Of a DNA stretch of 5,567 nucleotides, positions 1 through 5,567 are shown one piece after another. The stretch's first letter is position 1, and each line of letters starts with the position of its first letter. The translations under genes were made by a program, and so were the position numbers. The notes under the pieces are model-generated. The model did not search any database. It saw only the letters and a program-made list of their open reading frames with translations, and was not told the origin of the DNA. The stretch is from an uncultured Oscillospiraceae bacterium (lineage in GTDB: Bacteria > Bacillota > Clostridia > Oscillospirales > Oscillospiraceae): NCBI GenBank assembly GCA_910579485.1, contig CAJTVO010000171.1, positions 1 through 5,567 on the forward strand. The letters run 5' to 3'.

Positions 1-88
1 TAGGAAACGTAGTTTCCTAAGCGCGTTTTTGCCTACTTTTGCCGCGGGGCAAAAGTAGGCGAGGAGTCCGGGGGCGAGAAGCCCCCGG
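1..88. repeat. Cluster of three perfect palindromes (REP/MITE-like module)
   Basis: Three perfect inverted repeats stand one after another. The first is TAGGAAAC (1-8) with GTTTCCTA (12-19), loop 3. The second is GCCTACTTTTGCC (31-43) with GGCAAAAGTAGGC (48-60), a 13-bp stem with a GCGG loop. The third is CCGGGGGC (68-75) with GCCCCCGG (81-88), loop GAGAA. None is directly followed by a T-run on either strand: the TTTTT at 26-30 precedes the large stem on the plus strand and reads as A-run after it on the minus strand. They are therefore not good intrinsic terminators. Their density and perfection suggest a dispersed palindromic repeat placed just upstream of the DUF4130 gene. That identity is inferred; copy number elsewhere in the genome cannot be seen here. 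Confidence 0.6.
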
Positions 89-115
89 GGTATCGAATCG
101 ATGGATCATTAAGTT

Positions 116-922
116 ATGAAAGAAATCATTTACCGCTATGATGGAACCTTCGAAGGCTTCCTGAGCTGCGTCTTCGACAGTTATGTCAACAAAGAATACC
201 CCACCGCCTTTCAGGACGAGGCCCATATCGAGACCACCCTGTTCCCCGCCCGGTGGGTGGGGACGGACCTCCGCCACGCCCAGCGGGTGCTGGTGAGCCT
301 GGGAAAGATCGACCCCTACGCCAAGGAGCTGGTGGTCAAAGGCTTCCTTACCTGCGCCCCGGAACGGGAAAAGATCATCTACCGCTTTATCCGCGCCCTC
401 TATGTCATCGGAAAACCCCTCCTCCTCCGCCTCAGCGACGAGGCTGTGATGCCCCTCCTGAAGGCCGTGCGCCACCTGGACGGCGAGGTCCATCTTTTGA
501 AGGGCTTCGTCCGCTTCTCCGACTTCGAGGGCACCCTGGCAGGCGAAATTCGCCCGAAAAACCGCGTCCTGCCCCTGCTGCGCCCCCATTTCTGCGACCG
601 GATGTATAACGAGACCTTCCTCCTCTACGACCGGACCCATCGCGAGGCCTTGGCCCATCAGAAGGGGAAGTGGGCGATCATCCCCATGGAGTCCTTCAAA
701 ATGGCCGCCCCCTCCGCGGAGGAGGCCCAGTACCGCCACCTGTGGAAGCGTTTCTACGACACCATCGAGATCAAGGAGCGCCGCAACCCCAAGCTCCGCA
801 TGAGCAACATGCCCAAGCGCTACTGGGAGACCATGACCGAGTTCCAGGACGAGGACCACTTCCTGGCCGGGGCGGACCCGCTGCCGGGACGCGGGCCGGA
901 CGGACTGCCGGGCGCGCCCTGA
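116..922 (+). CDS. DUF4130 / TIGR03915 family probable DNA metabolism protein
   Basis: This 268-residue protein is recognisable as the DUF4130 (TIGR03915) family. Members sit beside a radical SAM protein (TIGR03916) or are fused to a UdgX-type uracil-DNA glycosylase domain in other bacteria, so a role in DNA repair or modification is inferred; the biochemical activity is not established. Typical family segments are the N-terminal YDGTFEGFLSCVF (residues 8-20), LLKGFVRF (127-134), PHFCDRM (157-163), LYDRTHREAL (170-179), and the C-terminal MPKRYWETMTEF (232-243). Length is about normal and the gene appears complete. The start is fixed by an in-frame TAA at 110-112, immediately before the ATG context. 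There is no convincing Shine-Dalgarno sequence and no clear promoter, so the gene may be translated from an upstream operon transcript. The radical SAM partner is not in the window; it could lie to the left of position 1. Family assignment is firm, function is not. Confidence 0.88.
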   Translation: MKEIIYRYDGTFEGFLSCVFDSYVNKEYPTAFQDEAHIETTLFPARWVGTDLRHAQRVLVSLGKIDPYAKELVVKGFLTCAPEREKIIYRFIRALYVIGKPLLLRLSDEAVMPLLKAVRHLDGEVHLLKGFVRFSDFEGTLAGEIRPKNRVLPLLRPHFCDRMYNETFLLYDRTHREALAHQKGKWAIIPMESFKMAAPSAEEAQYRHLWKRFYDTIEIKERRNPKLRMSNMPKRYWETMTEFQDEDHFLAGADPLPGRGPDGLPGAP

Positions 923-1044
923 GGAATGGAAACCGTTTATCAGGGGAAGCATACCTGTACGCGGAAAAAAGCGGACGGCCGGAGACGCCCCGTTCTCCCG
1001 CAAGCGTTTTCGGAAGAAGGGCCTTGCTTCAATTTGCCCAATTA

Positions 1045-1070
1045 TCCCCGCCTCTTCGGGGGGGAGGTTT
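1045..1070 (+). terminator. Weak terminator candidate after the DUF4130 gene
   Basis: CCCCG (1046-1050) pairs with CGGGG (1057-1061) around a CCTCTT loop. The stem is followed by GGGAGGTTT and, about 20 bases on, by GAGTTTTG. The stem is short and the T-run poor and displaced, so this is only a candidate for the end of the DUF4130 transcript. The remainder of 923-1110 holds no ORF, RNA gene or repeat that I can support. Confidence 0.25.
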
Positions 1071-1110
1071 GAGAGTTTTGCCCATTTCGTTTTTTTCTGC
1101 TGTTTCACTA

Positions 1111-1124
1111 TTGCGTTTCCGCAA
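1111..1124. promoter_or_regulatory. Candidate operator overlapping the pckA -35 box
   Basis: TTGCG (1111-1115) and CGCAA (1120-1124) form a perfect inverted repeat with a 4-base spacer, covering the -35 hexamer and the first part of the spacer. A repressor bound here would block RNA polymerase. I cannot name the regulator: the half-site is short, and it does not match the sites I know for Rex or CcpA. Confidence 0.35.
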
Positions 1125-1139
1125 GAAAAAGGTTAAAAT
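1111..1139 (+). promoter_or_regulatory. pckA promoter (sigma-A type)
   Basis: A -35 box TTGCGT (1111-1116) is separated by 17 bases from a -10 box TAAAAT (1134-1139; five of six matches to TATAAT). Transcription would start near 1146, giving a leader of roughly 134 bases before the pckA ATG. The surrounding DNA is distinctly more AT-rich than the flanking genes, as expected of a promoter. The -35 box is imperfect, which would leave room for regulation by the overlapping inverted repeat. Confidence 0.6.
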
Positions 1140-1207
1140 AGGAAAAGTCCGAGTAAATATTGCGTCCAAAGGGAAGGTTTGGAAGCAATATGTGCCCTGT
1201 TTTGTGT

Positions 1208-1229
1208 CTGCCGCCGGTCCCGGCGGCAG
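1208..1229 (+). promoter_or_regulatory. GC-rich hairpin in the pckA 5' leader
   Basis: CTGCCGCCGG (1208-1217) is perfectly complementary to CCGGCGGCAG (1220-1229). In RNA the innermost pairs would open to leave about an 8-bp stem with a 6-base loop. It lies in the predicted pckA leader, 35 bases before the ribosome binding site, and has no T-run after it. It is therefore more likely an mRNA-stabilising or regulatory structure than a terminator. Confidence 0.45.
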
Positions 1230-1279
1230 GCGGAACGGCTCAAATCAACTTGTATTATTCCATAAGGAGGAACACAGCT

Positions 1280-2884
<1,605 letters not shown>

Positions 2885-2911
2885 TCCATTAACACGCCTC
2901 ATGTGAACTAA

Positions 2912-2975
2912 GCGGCCCTGTGGAGGCGCCGGGTCCTGCAGGACGAGCCTGCGGACCCGGCCCCCACGGGGCCGC
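2912..2975 (+). terminator. Long compound stem-loop after pckA (probable 3' end)
   Basis: An outer stem pairs 2912-2923 with 2964-2975, 12 bp with one G-T wobble. An inner stem pairs CCGGGTCC (2929-2936) with GGACCCGG (2953-2960), and GCAGG (2938-2942) with CCTGC (2948-2952). One T is bulged at 2937 and the loop is ACGAG. It is followed by CCTGC and a short TTTT (2981-2984). The stem is very strong but the T-tract is weak, so it could be an intrinsic terminator, an mRNA 3'-stabiliser or a palindromic repeat. Confidence 0.5.
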
Positions 2976-2986
2976 CCTGCTTTTCC

Positions 2987-3015
2987 GCGCGGAACGCGCT
3001 GCCGCCTCAGGCGGC
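2987..3015. repeat. Two small perfect hairpins downstream of the pckA stem-loop
   Basis: GCGCG (2987-2991) pairs with CGCGC (2995-2999) around GAA, and GCCGCC (3001-3006) pairs with GGCGGC (3010-3015) around TCA. Together with the larger structure just before, they occupy most of the 187-base gap between pckA and the DUF2871 gene. No promoter for the next gene is obvious in the remaining 56 bases. Confidence 0.4.
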
Positions 3016-3071
3016 GTCAACTACTTAGGACCTGCAAATGCGGGGCCAAACAAATCGGAGGATGTACCGCG

Positions 3072-3482
3072 ATGATCAAGCGCTGTGCTAACCTTTCCCT
3101 GACCTACGGAGTCATTGCCATGGCCTTTGGCGTATTCTACCGTGAATTTACCAAATTCAGCGGCTTCACCGGACGGACGAACCTGTCCTTCCTGCACACA
3201 CACTACTTCATGCTGGGGATGTTCTTCTTCCTCCTGCTGATGCTGGCGGAAAAAGCCTTTTCCTTCTCCACCCCCAAGACCGGACGGGTCCTGGCGGCCT
3301 ATCAGGCCGGACTGAACATTACCGGCCTCGGCTTCCTGCTGCGGGGCCTGACCCAGGTCTGGGGGACGGACCTGAGCCGCGCCCTGGACGCCTCTATCTC
3401 CGGCGTCGCGGGCATCGGCCACATCCTGACGGGCGTCAGCCTCGTCCTGCTCCTGCTGCAAATTCGGAAGCGGGCGTCCTGA
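3072..3482 (+). CDS. DUF2871 family integral membrane protein
   Basis: This 136-residue protein is recognised as DUF2871, a small membrane family of unknown function found mostly in Firmicutes. Four hydrophobic segments are visible, at about 8-22, 43-60, 73-92 and 107-130, and the C-terminus is basic (IRKRAS). Family-typical stretches are GVFYREFTKFSGFTG (20-34), LHTHYFMLG (41-49) and the ISGVAGIGHILTG region (109-121). His42, His44 and His117 lie at or in membrane segments; they could bind a metal or haem, but this is inference only. The start is supported by GGAGG (3057-3061), 10 bases upstream. An overlapping ATG at 3062 is in another frame and leads nowhere useful. The stop lies 26 bases before the EamA start on the same strand, so the two genes are probably co-transcribed. 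Confidence 0.88.
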   Translation: MIKRCANLSLTYGVIAMAFGVFYREFTKFSGFTGRTNLSFLHTHYFMLGMFFFLLLMLAEKAFSFSTPKTGRVLAAYQAGLNITGLGFLLRGLTQVWGTDLSRALDASISGVAGIGHILTGVSLVLLLLQIRKRAS

Positions 3483-3508
3483 CCGCGTACATAGGGGGGA
3501 AAAGAGAC

Positions 3509-3922
3509 ATGTGGCTACTGTTTGCCTTAGGTTCATCGATCTTCGCGGCGCTGACGTCGATCCTGGCGAAGCTGGGGATCGAAGGCGTCAATTCCACCCT
3601 GGCCACGGCCATCCGTACCGTGGTGGTGCTGGTGATGTCCTGGGGGATGGTCTTCCTGACCAATACCCAGGGCGGCGTGACGGAGATCAGCCGCCGGAGC
3701 TGGATATTCCTGATCCTGTCCGGCCTGGCCACCGGCGCGTCCTGGCTGTGCTACTACCGGGCTCTTCAGACCGGCGAGGCCTCCAAGGTGGTCCCCATCG
3801 ACAAGCTGAGCGTGGTCATCACCATGATCCTGGCGGCGGTGATCCTCCGCGAGCAGTTCACTCCCAAGTCGATCCTGGGCTGCGTCCTGATCGGCGCGGG
3901 GACCCTCTTAATGGTCCTGTAG
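3509..3922 (+). CDS. EamA/DMT family transporter, single-domain (half-size)
   Basis: This 137-residue membrane protein contains one EamA domain, about half of a normal ten-helix drug/metabolite transporter. Five hydrophobic helices are visible, at about 2-21, 32-50, 65-84, 96-114 and 119-137. The family-typical segment ALQTGEASKVVPIDKLSVV (85-103) is followed by a charged LREQFTPK turn (113-120) and a glycine-rich last helix. Short members of this type are thought to work as dimers in the cytoplasmic membrane, exporting or importing small metabolites; the substrate cannot be told from sequence. The length is typical for single-domain members and the protein ends naturally, so I do not consider it truncated. 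AGGGGGG (3493-3499) serves as ribosome binding site. It follows DUF2871 by 26 bases and is convergent with the dipeptidase, 5 bases separating their stop codons with no terminator between them. Confidence 0.9.
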   Translation: MWLLFALGSSIFAALTSILAKLGIEGVNSTLATAIRTVVVLVMSWGMVFLTNTQGGVTEISRRSWIFLILSGLATGASWLCYYRALQTGEASKVVPIDKLSVVITMILAAVILREQFTPKSILGCVLIGAGTLLMVL

Positions 3923-3927
3923 GGGCC

Positions 3928-4899
3928 TCACCCCAGCACGTCCCGGATCACCCGCAGGGCGTTCCCCATGGCGATCCGCTCGATATCCTCCTCCCGGAAG
4001 CCCGCCCGGTCCAAGGCGGCGAACAGGACCCCCAGCTTCTCCGGCTCATCCACCTCGATCTTCCCGGAGATGCCGTCCAGGTCCGATCCCAGGGCCACGC
4101 ATTCGATGCCCCCTTGGTCCGCCAGATGCCGGGCGTGGACCGCCAGGCGCTCCGCCGTGCATTCCACGGCCTCGCCGGGAGCCGCCACGAACTCCGGCGC
4201 GAAATTGAGCCCCACCACGCCGCCGTGGTCCGCCACGGCGCGGATCATCTCGTCCGTCAGGTTCCGGGGATGGGGCGTGAGGGCCCGGCAGTTGGAGTGG
4301 GAGGCGGCGAAGGGCCCCTTCACCAGCTCTGCCACGTCCCAGAACCCGCCGTCGGAGAGGTGGGACACGTCCACCAGCATCCCCAGCTCCTCCATGCGGA
4401 CCACCCCGTCCCGGCCGAAGGCCGTCAGCCCCTGGCCCATGACCTCCGGGTCCCTGGAGTTGGGCGCGCCGAAGCAGTTGGCGTGGTTCCAGGTCAGGGA
4501 GATCAGCCGTATTCCCATGCCGTAGAAGCGCTCCAGATTCTCCAGCCTGCCGTCCACCGCCCGGCCGTCCTCCAGCGTCAGCAGCGCGGAGACCTTTCCC
4601 GCCCGCCGGTTGTCCTCCAGCTCCCCGGCGTTCCCCGCCAGGGCCAGCTCCTCCGGGTGGAGGCGGACGGTCTCCAGCAGCACGTCCCGAAGCAGGGCGA
4701 TGTAGGCCTCGTCCTCCGGCAGGGGAGGGCCCTGATACCCCGGCGGGGGCATGAAGATCGCAAAAAACTGCGCCATGCAGCCGCCCCTGCGCAGCCGCTC
4801 CAGATCCACCATGGCCTGCTCCATCCGTCCGATCTCCCGCCGCCCCTCCAGGGCGGCACGCATCAGGGTGTCGCAGTGCAGATCGATATAGTGCTTCAT
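3928..4899 (-). CDS. Membrane dipeptidase (renal dipeptidase family, peptidase M19)
   Basis: This is a zinc-dependent dipeptidase of family M19, a TIM-barrel of the amidohydrolase superfamily that cleaves dipeptides, often with a D- or dehydro-amino acid at the C-terminal position. The 323-residue product has all metal-ligand motifs: DLHCDT (6-11, His8 and Asp10), TLEDG (108-112, bridging Glu110), VDVSH (176-180, His180), ASHSNCRAL (199-207, His201), HPRNLTD (210-216) and GSDLDG (271-276, Asp273). MGNALRV (311-317) near the end is also typical. There is no signal peptide or lipobox, so the protein is probably cytoplasmic despite the family name. I chose the ATG at 4899: an in-frame GTG at 4908 lies inside the likely Shine-Dalgarno sequence GAGGTGA (4911-4905), so it is unlikely to be the start. 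It has its own promoter and is convergent with EamA. Physiological substrate unknown. Confidence 0.94.
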   Translation of the reverse strand: MKHYIDLHCDTLMRAALEGRREIGRMEQAMVDLERLRRGGCMAQFFAIFMPPPGYQGPPLPEDEAYIALLRDVLLETVRLHPEELALAGNAGELEDNRRAGKVSALLTLEDGRAVDGRLENLERFYGMGIRLISLTWNHANCFGAPNSRDPEVMGQGLTAFGRDGVVRMEELGMLVDVSHLSDGGFWDVAELVKGPFAASHSNCRALTPHPRNLTDEMIRAVADHGGVVGLNFAPEFVAAPGEAVECTAERLAVHARHLADQGGIECVALGSDLDGISGKIEVDEPEKLGVLFAALDRAGFREEDIERIAMGNALRVIRDVLG

Positions 4900-4904
4900 C
4901 CTTT

Positions 4905-4911
4905 TCACCTC
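4905..4911 (-). promoter_or_regulatory. Ribosome binding site that decides the dipeptidase start
   Basis: On the minus strand GAGGTGA is a seven-base match to the anti-Shine-Dalgarno complement. It is followed by AAAGG and then the ATG at 4899. Because the possible GTG start at 4908 falls inside this site, the ATG is preferred and the protein is three residues shorter than the longest ORF. Confidence 0.7.
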
Positions 4912-4951
4912 TCATATGATCAGTACCGTCCGGCGTCCGGGCGGCGGTTTC

Positions 4952-4980
4952 ATTGTACCACCCCGCCCCGTGGACCGCAA
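4952..4980 (-). promoter_or_regulatory. Dipeptidase promoter (sigma-A type)
   Basis: On the minus strand TTGCGG (4980-4975) and TACAAT (4957-4952; five of six matches) are separated by exactly 17 bases. Transcription would start near 4945, giving a leader of about 46 bases before the ATG. The -35 box is weak in its last three positions. Confidence 0.6.
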
Positions 4981-5090
4981 GCCCCGTCCTTCCGGAGGCC
5001 CCCGGCGTCCCGTCATTTGTCTCGATCGCCAAAACCGCCGCCGTAAAATTGTGTGATCCGTAGAATCCGGCCCGGCTCCGCAATTCCCGC

Positions 5091-5120
5091 TTGACTTCCC
5101 CCGGCGGGGCAATTTAATAT
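5091..5120 (+). promoter_or_regulatory. Promoter of the HPr/EI operon
   Basis: TTGACT (5091-5096; five of six to TTGACA) is followed at 16 bases by TTTAAT (5113-5118; five of six to TATAAT), or at 18 bases by TAATAT (5115-5120). Transcription would start around 5125-5128. An imperfect inverted repeat, AATTCCCGC (5082-5090) and GCGGGGCAATT (5104-5114), brackets the -35 box and could be an operator. The 110 bases between this promoter and the divergent dipeptidase promoter hold nothing else I can support. Confidence 0.65.
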
Positions 5121-5133
5121 GGAGAGAGAATAT

Positions 5134-5157
5134 GCCGGTCCGCCGGGCTTGACCGGC
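5134..5157 (+). promoter_or_regulatory. Candidate antiterminator hairpin in the HPr leader
   Basis: GCCGGTC (5134-5140) is perfectly complementary to GACCGGC (5151-5157) across a 10-base loop. Its 3' arm shares bases 5153-5157 with the 5' arm of the terminator that follows, so only one of the two structures can form. This layout resembles the protein-bound antiterminator hairpins of PTS operons (LicT/GlcT type), although I do not recognise a RAT consensus in the sequence. Confidence 0.5.
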
Positions 5158-5207
5158 CCTGTCTGACGATTCCTGGGCCGCAGGAGGGACGGGGCCGGTT
5201 TGTTTTT
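5153..5207 (+). terminator. Intrinsic terminator in the leader of the HPr gene (attenuator)
   Basis: CCGGCCCTGTC (5153-5163) pairs with GACGGGGCCGG (5188-5198), 11 bp with one G-U wobble. An inner stem TCCTG (5171-5175) pairs with CAGGA (5181-5185). The structure is followed at once by TTTGTTTTT (5199-5207). This is a strong rho-independent terminator placed downstream of the promoter and upstream of the HPr ribosome binding site. No plus-strand gene precedes it, so it should control read-through into HPr or end a roughly 80-base RNA. Confidence 0.75.
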
Positions 5208-5233
5208 GGGAAACGAAGGGAGGACCCCCCTAT

Positions 5234-5494
5234 ATGAAGCAGTTCACCTACACCATTACCGACCCCATCGGCCTCCACGCCCGTCTTGCGGGCCTGCTGG
5301 TGAAGGCCGCCAAGGAGCTGGACAGCGCCGTCACCGTCTCCGCCCCCGGGGGCCGTTCCGCCGGGGCCACCCGCCTCATGGCCCTGATGACCATGTGCGT
5401 CAAGTCCGGCGAGACCGTCACCGTCACCATCGAGGGCGGCGACGAGGAGGCCTCCCAGGCCGCCATGGAGCGCTTCTTCCGGGAGACCCTGTAG
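5234..5494 (+). CDS. HPr-family phosphocarrier protein (ptsH-like)
   Basis: HPr accepts a phosphoryl group from Enzyme I on a histidine and passes it to sugar-specific IIA proteins in the cytoplasm. The 86-residue product has normal HPr length and fold pattern. GLHARLAGLLVKAAKEL (13-29) places the active-site His15 and Arg17 exactly as in classical HPr. Two departures are visible: Leu18 replaces the usual proline of the HARPA motif, and the segment TRLMALM (46-52) puts Arg47 where the regulatory Ser46 normally sits. HPr kinase/phosphorylase could therefore not modify it at that site, while the histidine relay should still work. One extra residue in the GG at 39-40 shifts the numbering. AAGGGAGGA (5216-5224) is the ribosome binding site. 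A likely Enzyme I gene starts 11 bases after the stop codon, so the pair is an operon. It may serve a dedicated relay rather than general sugar PTS and carbon catabolite control. Confidence 0.9.
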   Translation: MKQFTYTITDPIGLHARLAGLLVKAAKELDSAVTVSAPGGRSAGATRLMALMTMCVKSGETVTVTIEGGDEEASQAAMERFFRETL

Positions 5495-5505
5495 GGAGGC
5501 GGCCC

Positions 5506-5567
5506 ATGGAGACAGTTACCGGGAAGATCATCCAAGAGGGCTTTGCCGTCGGACCCCTGCGGGTCTG
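5506..5567 (+). CDS. Likely PTS Enzyme I (PEP-protein phosphotransferase), 5' end only
   Basis: Only the first 20 codons are inside the window, reading METVTGKIIQEGFAVGPLRV. The pattern, a short hydrophilic start, then TGK, then a G-F-A-V-G segment, resembles the first beta strand of Enzyme I (family pattern roughly GIxASPGIAxGxA). The ATG at 5506 is preceded by GGGAGG (5494-5499) and begins 11 bases after the HPr stop, the usual order of ptsH and ptsI. The classical ASPG signature is not conserved (IQEG instead), in line with the divergent HPr before it. The assignment rests mostly on position and this short match; the catalytic histidine lies beyond the window end. Confidence 0.7.
   Translation, partial: METVTGKIIQEGFAVGPLRV

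Noticed and set aside
31..60. The 13-bp palindrome as an intrinsic terminator
   Set aside because: No T-run follows the stem on either strand. The TTTTT at 26-30 lies on its 5' side on the plus strand and reads as AAAAA after the stem on the minus strand.
17..1108. A 363-codon minus-strand frame opposite the DUF4130 gene
   Set aside because: It is antisense to a recognisable family protein, extends into the palindrome cluster, and shows no family motif.
1160..1279. N-terminal extension of PEP carboxykinase by 40 residues
   Set aside because: The extension is not family-like, covers the leader hairpin, and leaves the strong AAGGAGG at 1264-1270 unexplained. The ATG at 1280 gives normal length.
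3922..3934. GGGG/CCCC mini-hairpin between the convergent stops as a bidirectional terminator
   Set aside because: The stem is only four base pairs and has no T-tract in either direction.
4908..4908. GTG start for the dipeptidase, three codons upstream of the ATG
   Set aside because: The GTG is part of the best Shine-Dalgarno sequence (GAGGTGA) for the ATG at 4899. No comparable site precedes the GTG.
3511..5046. A 511-codon plus-strand frame across EamA and opposite the dipeptidase
   Set aside because: It runs through the real EamA gene in another frame and antisense to an M19 dipeptidase with all catalytic motifs. Its composition is P/R/H/G-rich with no domain, as expected of a high-GC shadow.
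5017..5049. Second plus-strand promoter (TTGTCT and TAAAAT)
   Set aside because: The spacer is 21 bases, too long for a normal sigma-A promoter. The TTGACT element further down is much better.

Overview
The window looks like chromosomal DNA from a GC-rich anaerobic Firmicute, most likely an Oscillospiraceae-type gut clostridium (Flavonifractor/Pseudoflavonifractor/Oscillibacter-like). This is inferred from gene content (ATP-dependent PEP carboxykinase, a DUF4130 protein, DUF2871, HPr plus the start of a likely Enzyme I), strong G/C-ending codon bias, and good GGAGG-type ribosome binding sites. It is not proven by any marker gene.

Layout. Bases 1-90 hold three consecutive perfect palindromes that look like a repeat module. 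They are followed by a DUF4130/TIGR03915 protein (116-922, +) that usually accompanies a radical SAM DNA repair/modification protein. A 357-base gap (923-1279) carries a weak terminator candidate, a promoter with an inverted repeat over its -35 box, and a long hairpin-bearing leader for pckA (1280-2884, +). A 187-base gap (2885-3071) is filled by three GC-rich hairpins, the first long and a probable pckA 3' end. Next come two small membrane proteins 26 bases apart: a DUF2871 protein (3072-3482) and a half-size EamA/DMT transporter (3509-3922). A membrane dipeptidase (family M19) lies on the minus strand (3928-4899), convergent with EamA. The divergent intergenic region (about 4900-5233) contains a minus-strand promoter for the dipeptidase and a plus-strand promoter for an HPr-like phosphocarrier gene (5234-5494). 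That gene is followed by the first 20 codons of a likely Enzyme I gene (5506 to the window end).

Functional picture. pckA sits at the PEP/oxaloacetate node, and the HPr/EI pair at the right end consumes PEP for phosphotransfer, so both ends of the window touch PEP metabolism, though they are separate transcription units. The rest is a mixture of ordinary housekeeping and poorly characterised membrane genes. I see no insertion sequence, phage gene, CRISPR array, tRNA or rRNA.

The most interesting signal is not a protein. Between the HPr promoter and its ribosome binding site lies a textbook intrinsic terminator (5153-5207). Its 5' arm is shared with an upstream hairpin (5134-5157), so the two cannot form together. 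This predicts transcription attenuation of the HPr/EI operon, or a short terminated RNA. The HPr itself keeps His15 but has Arg where the regulatory Ser46 should be.
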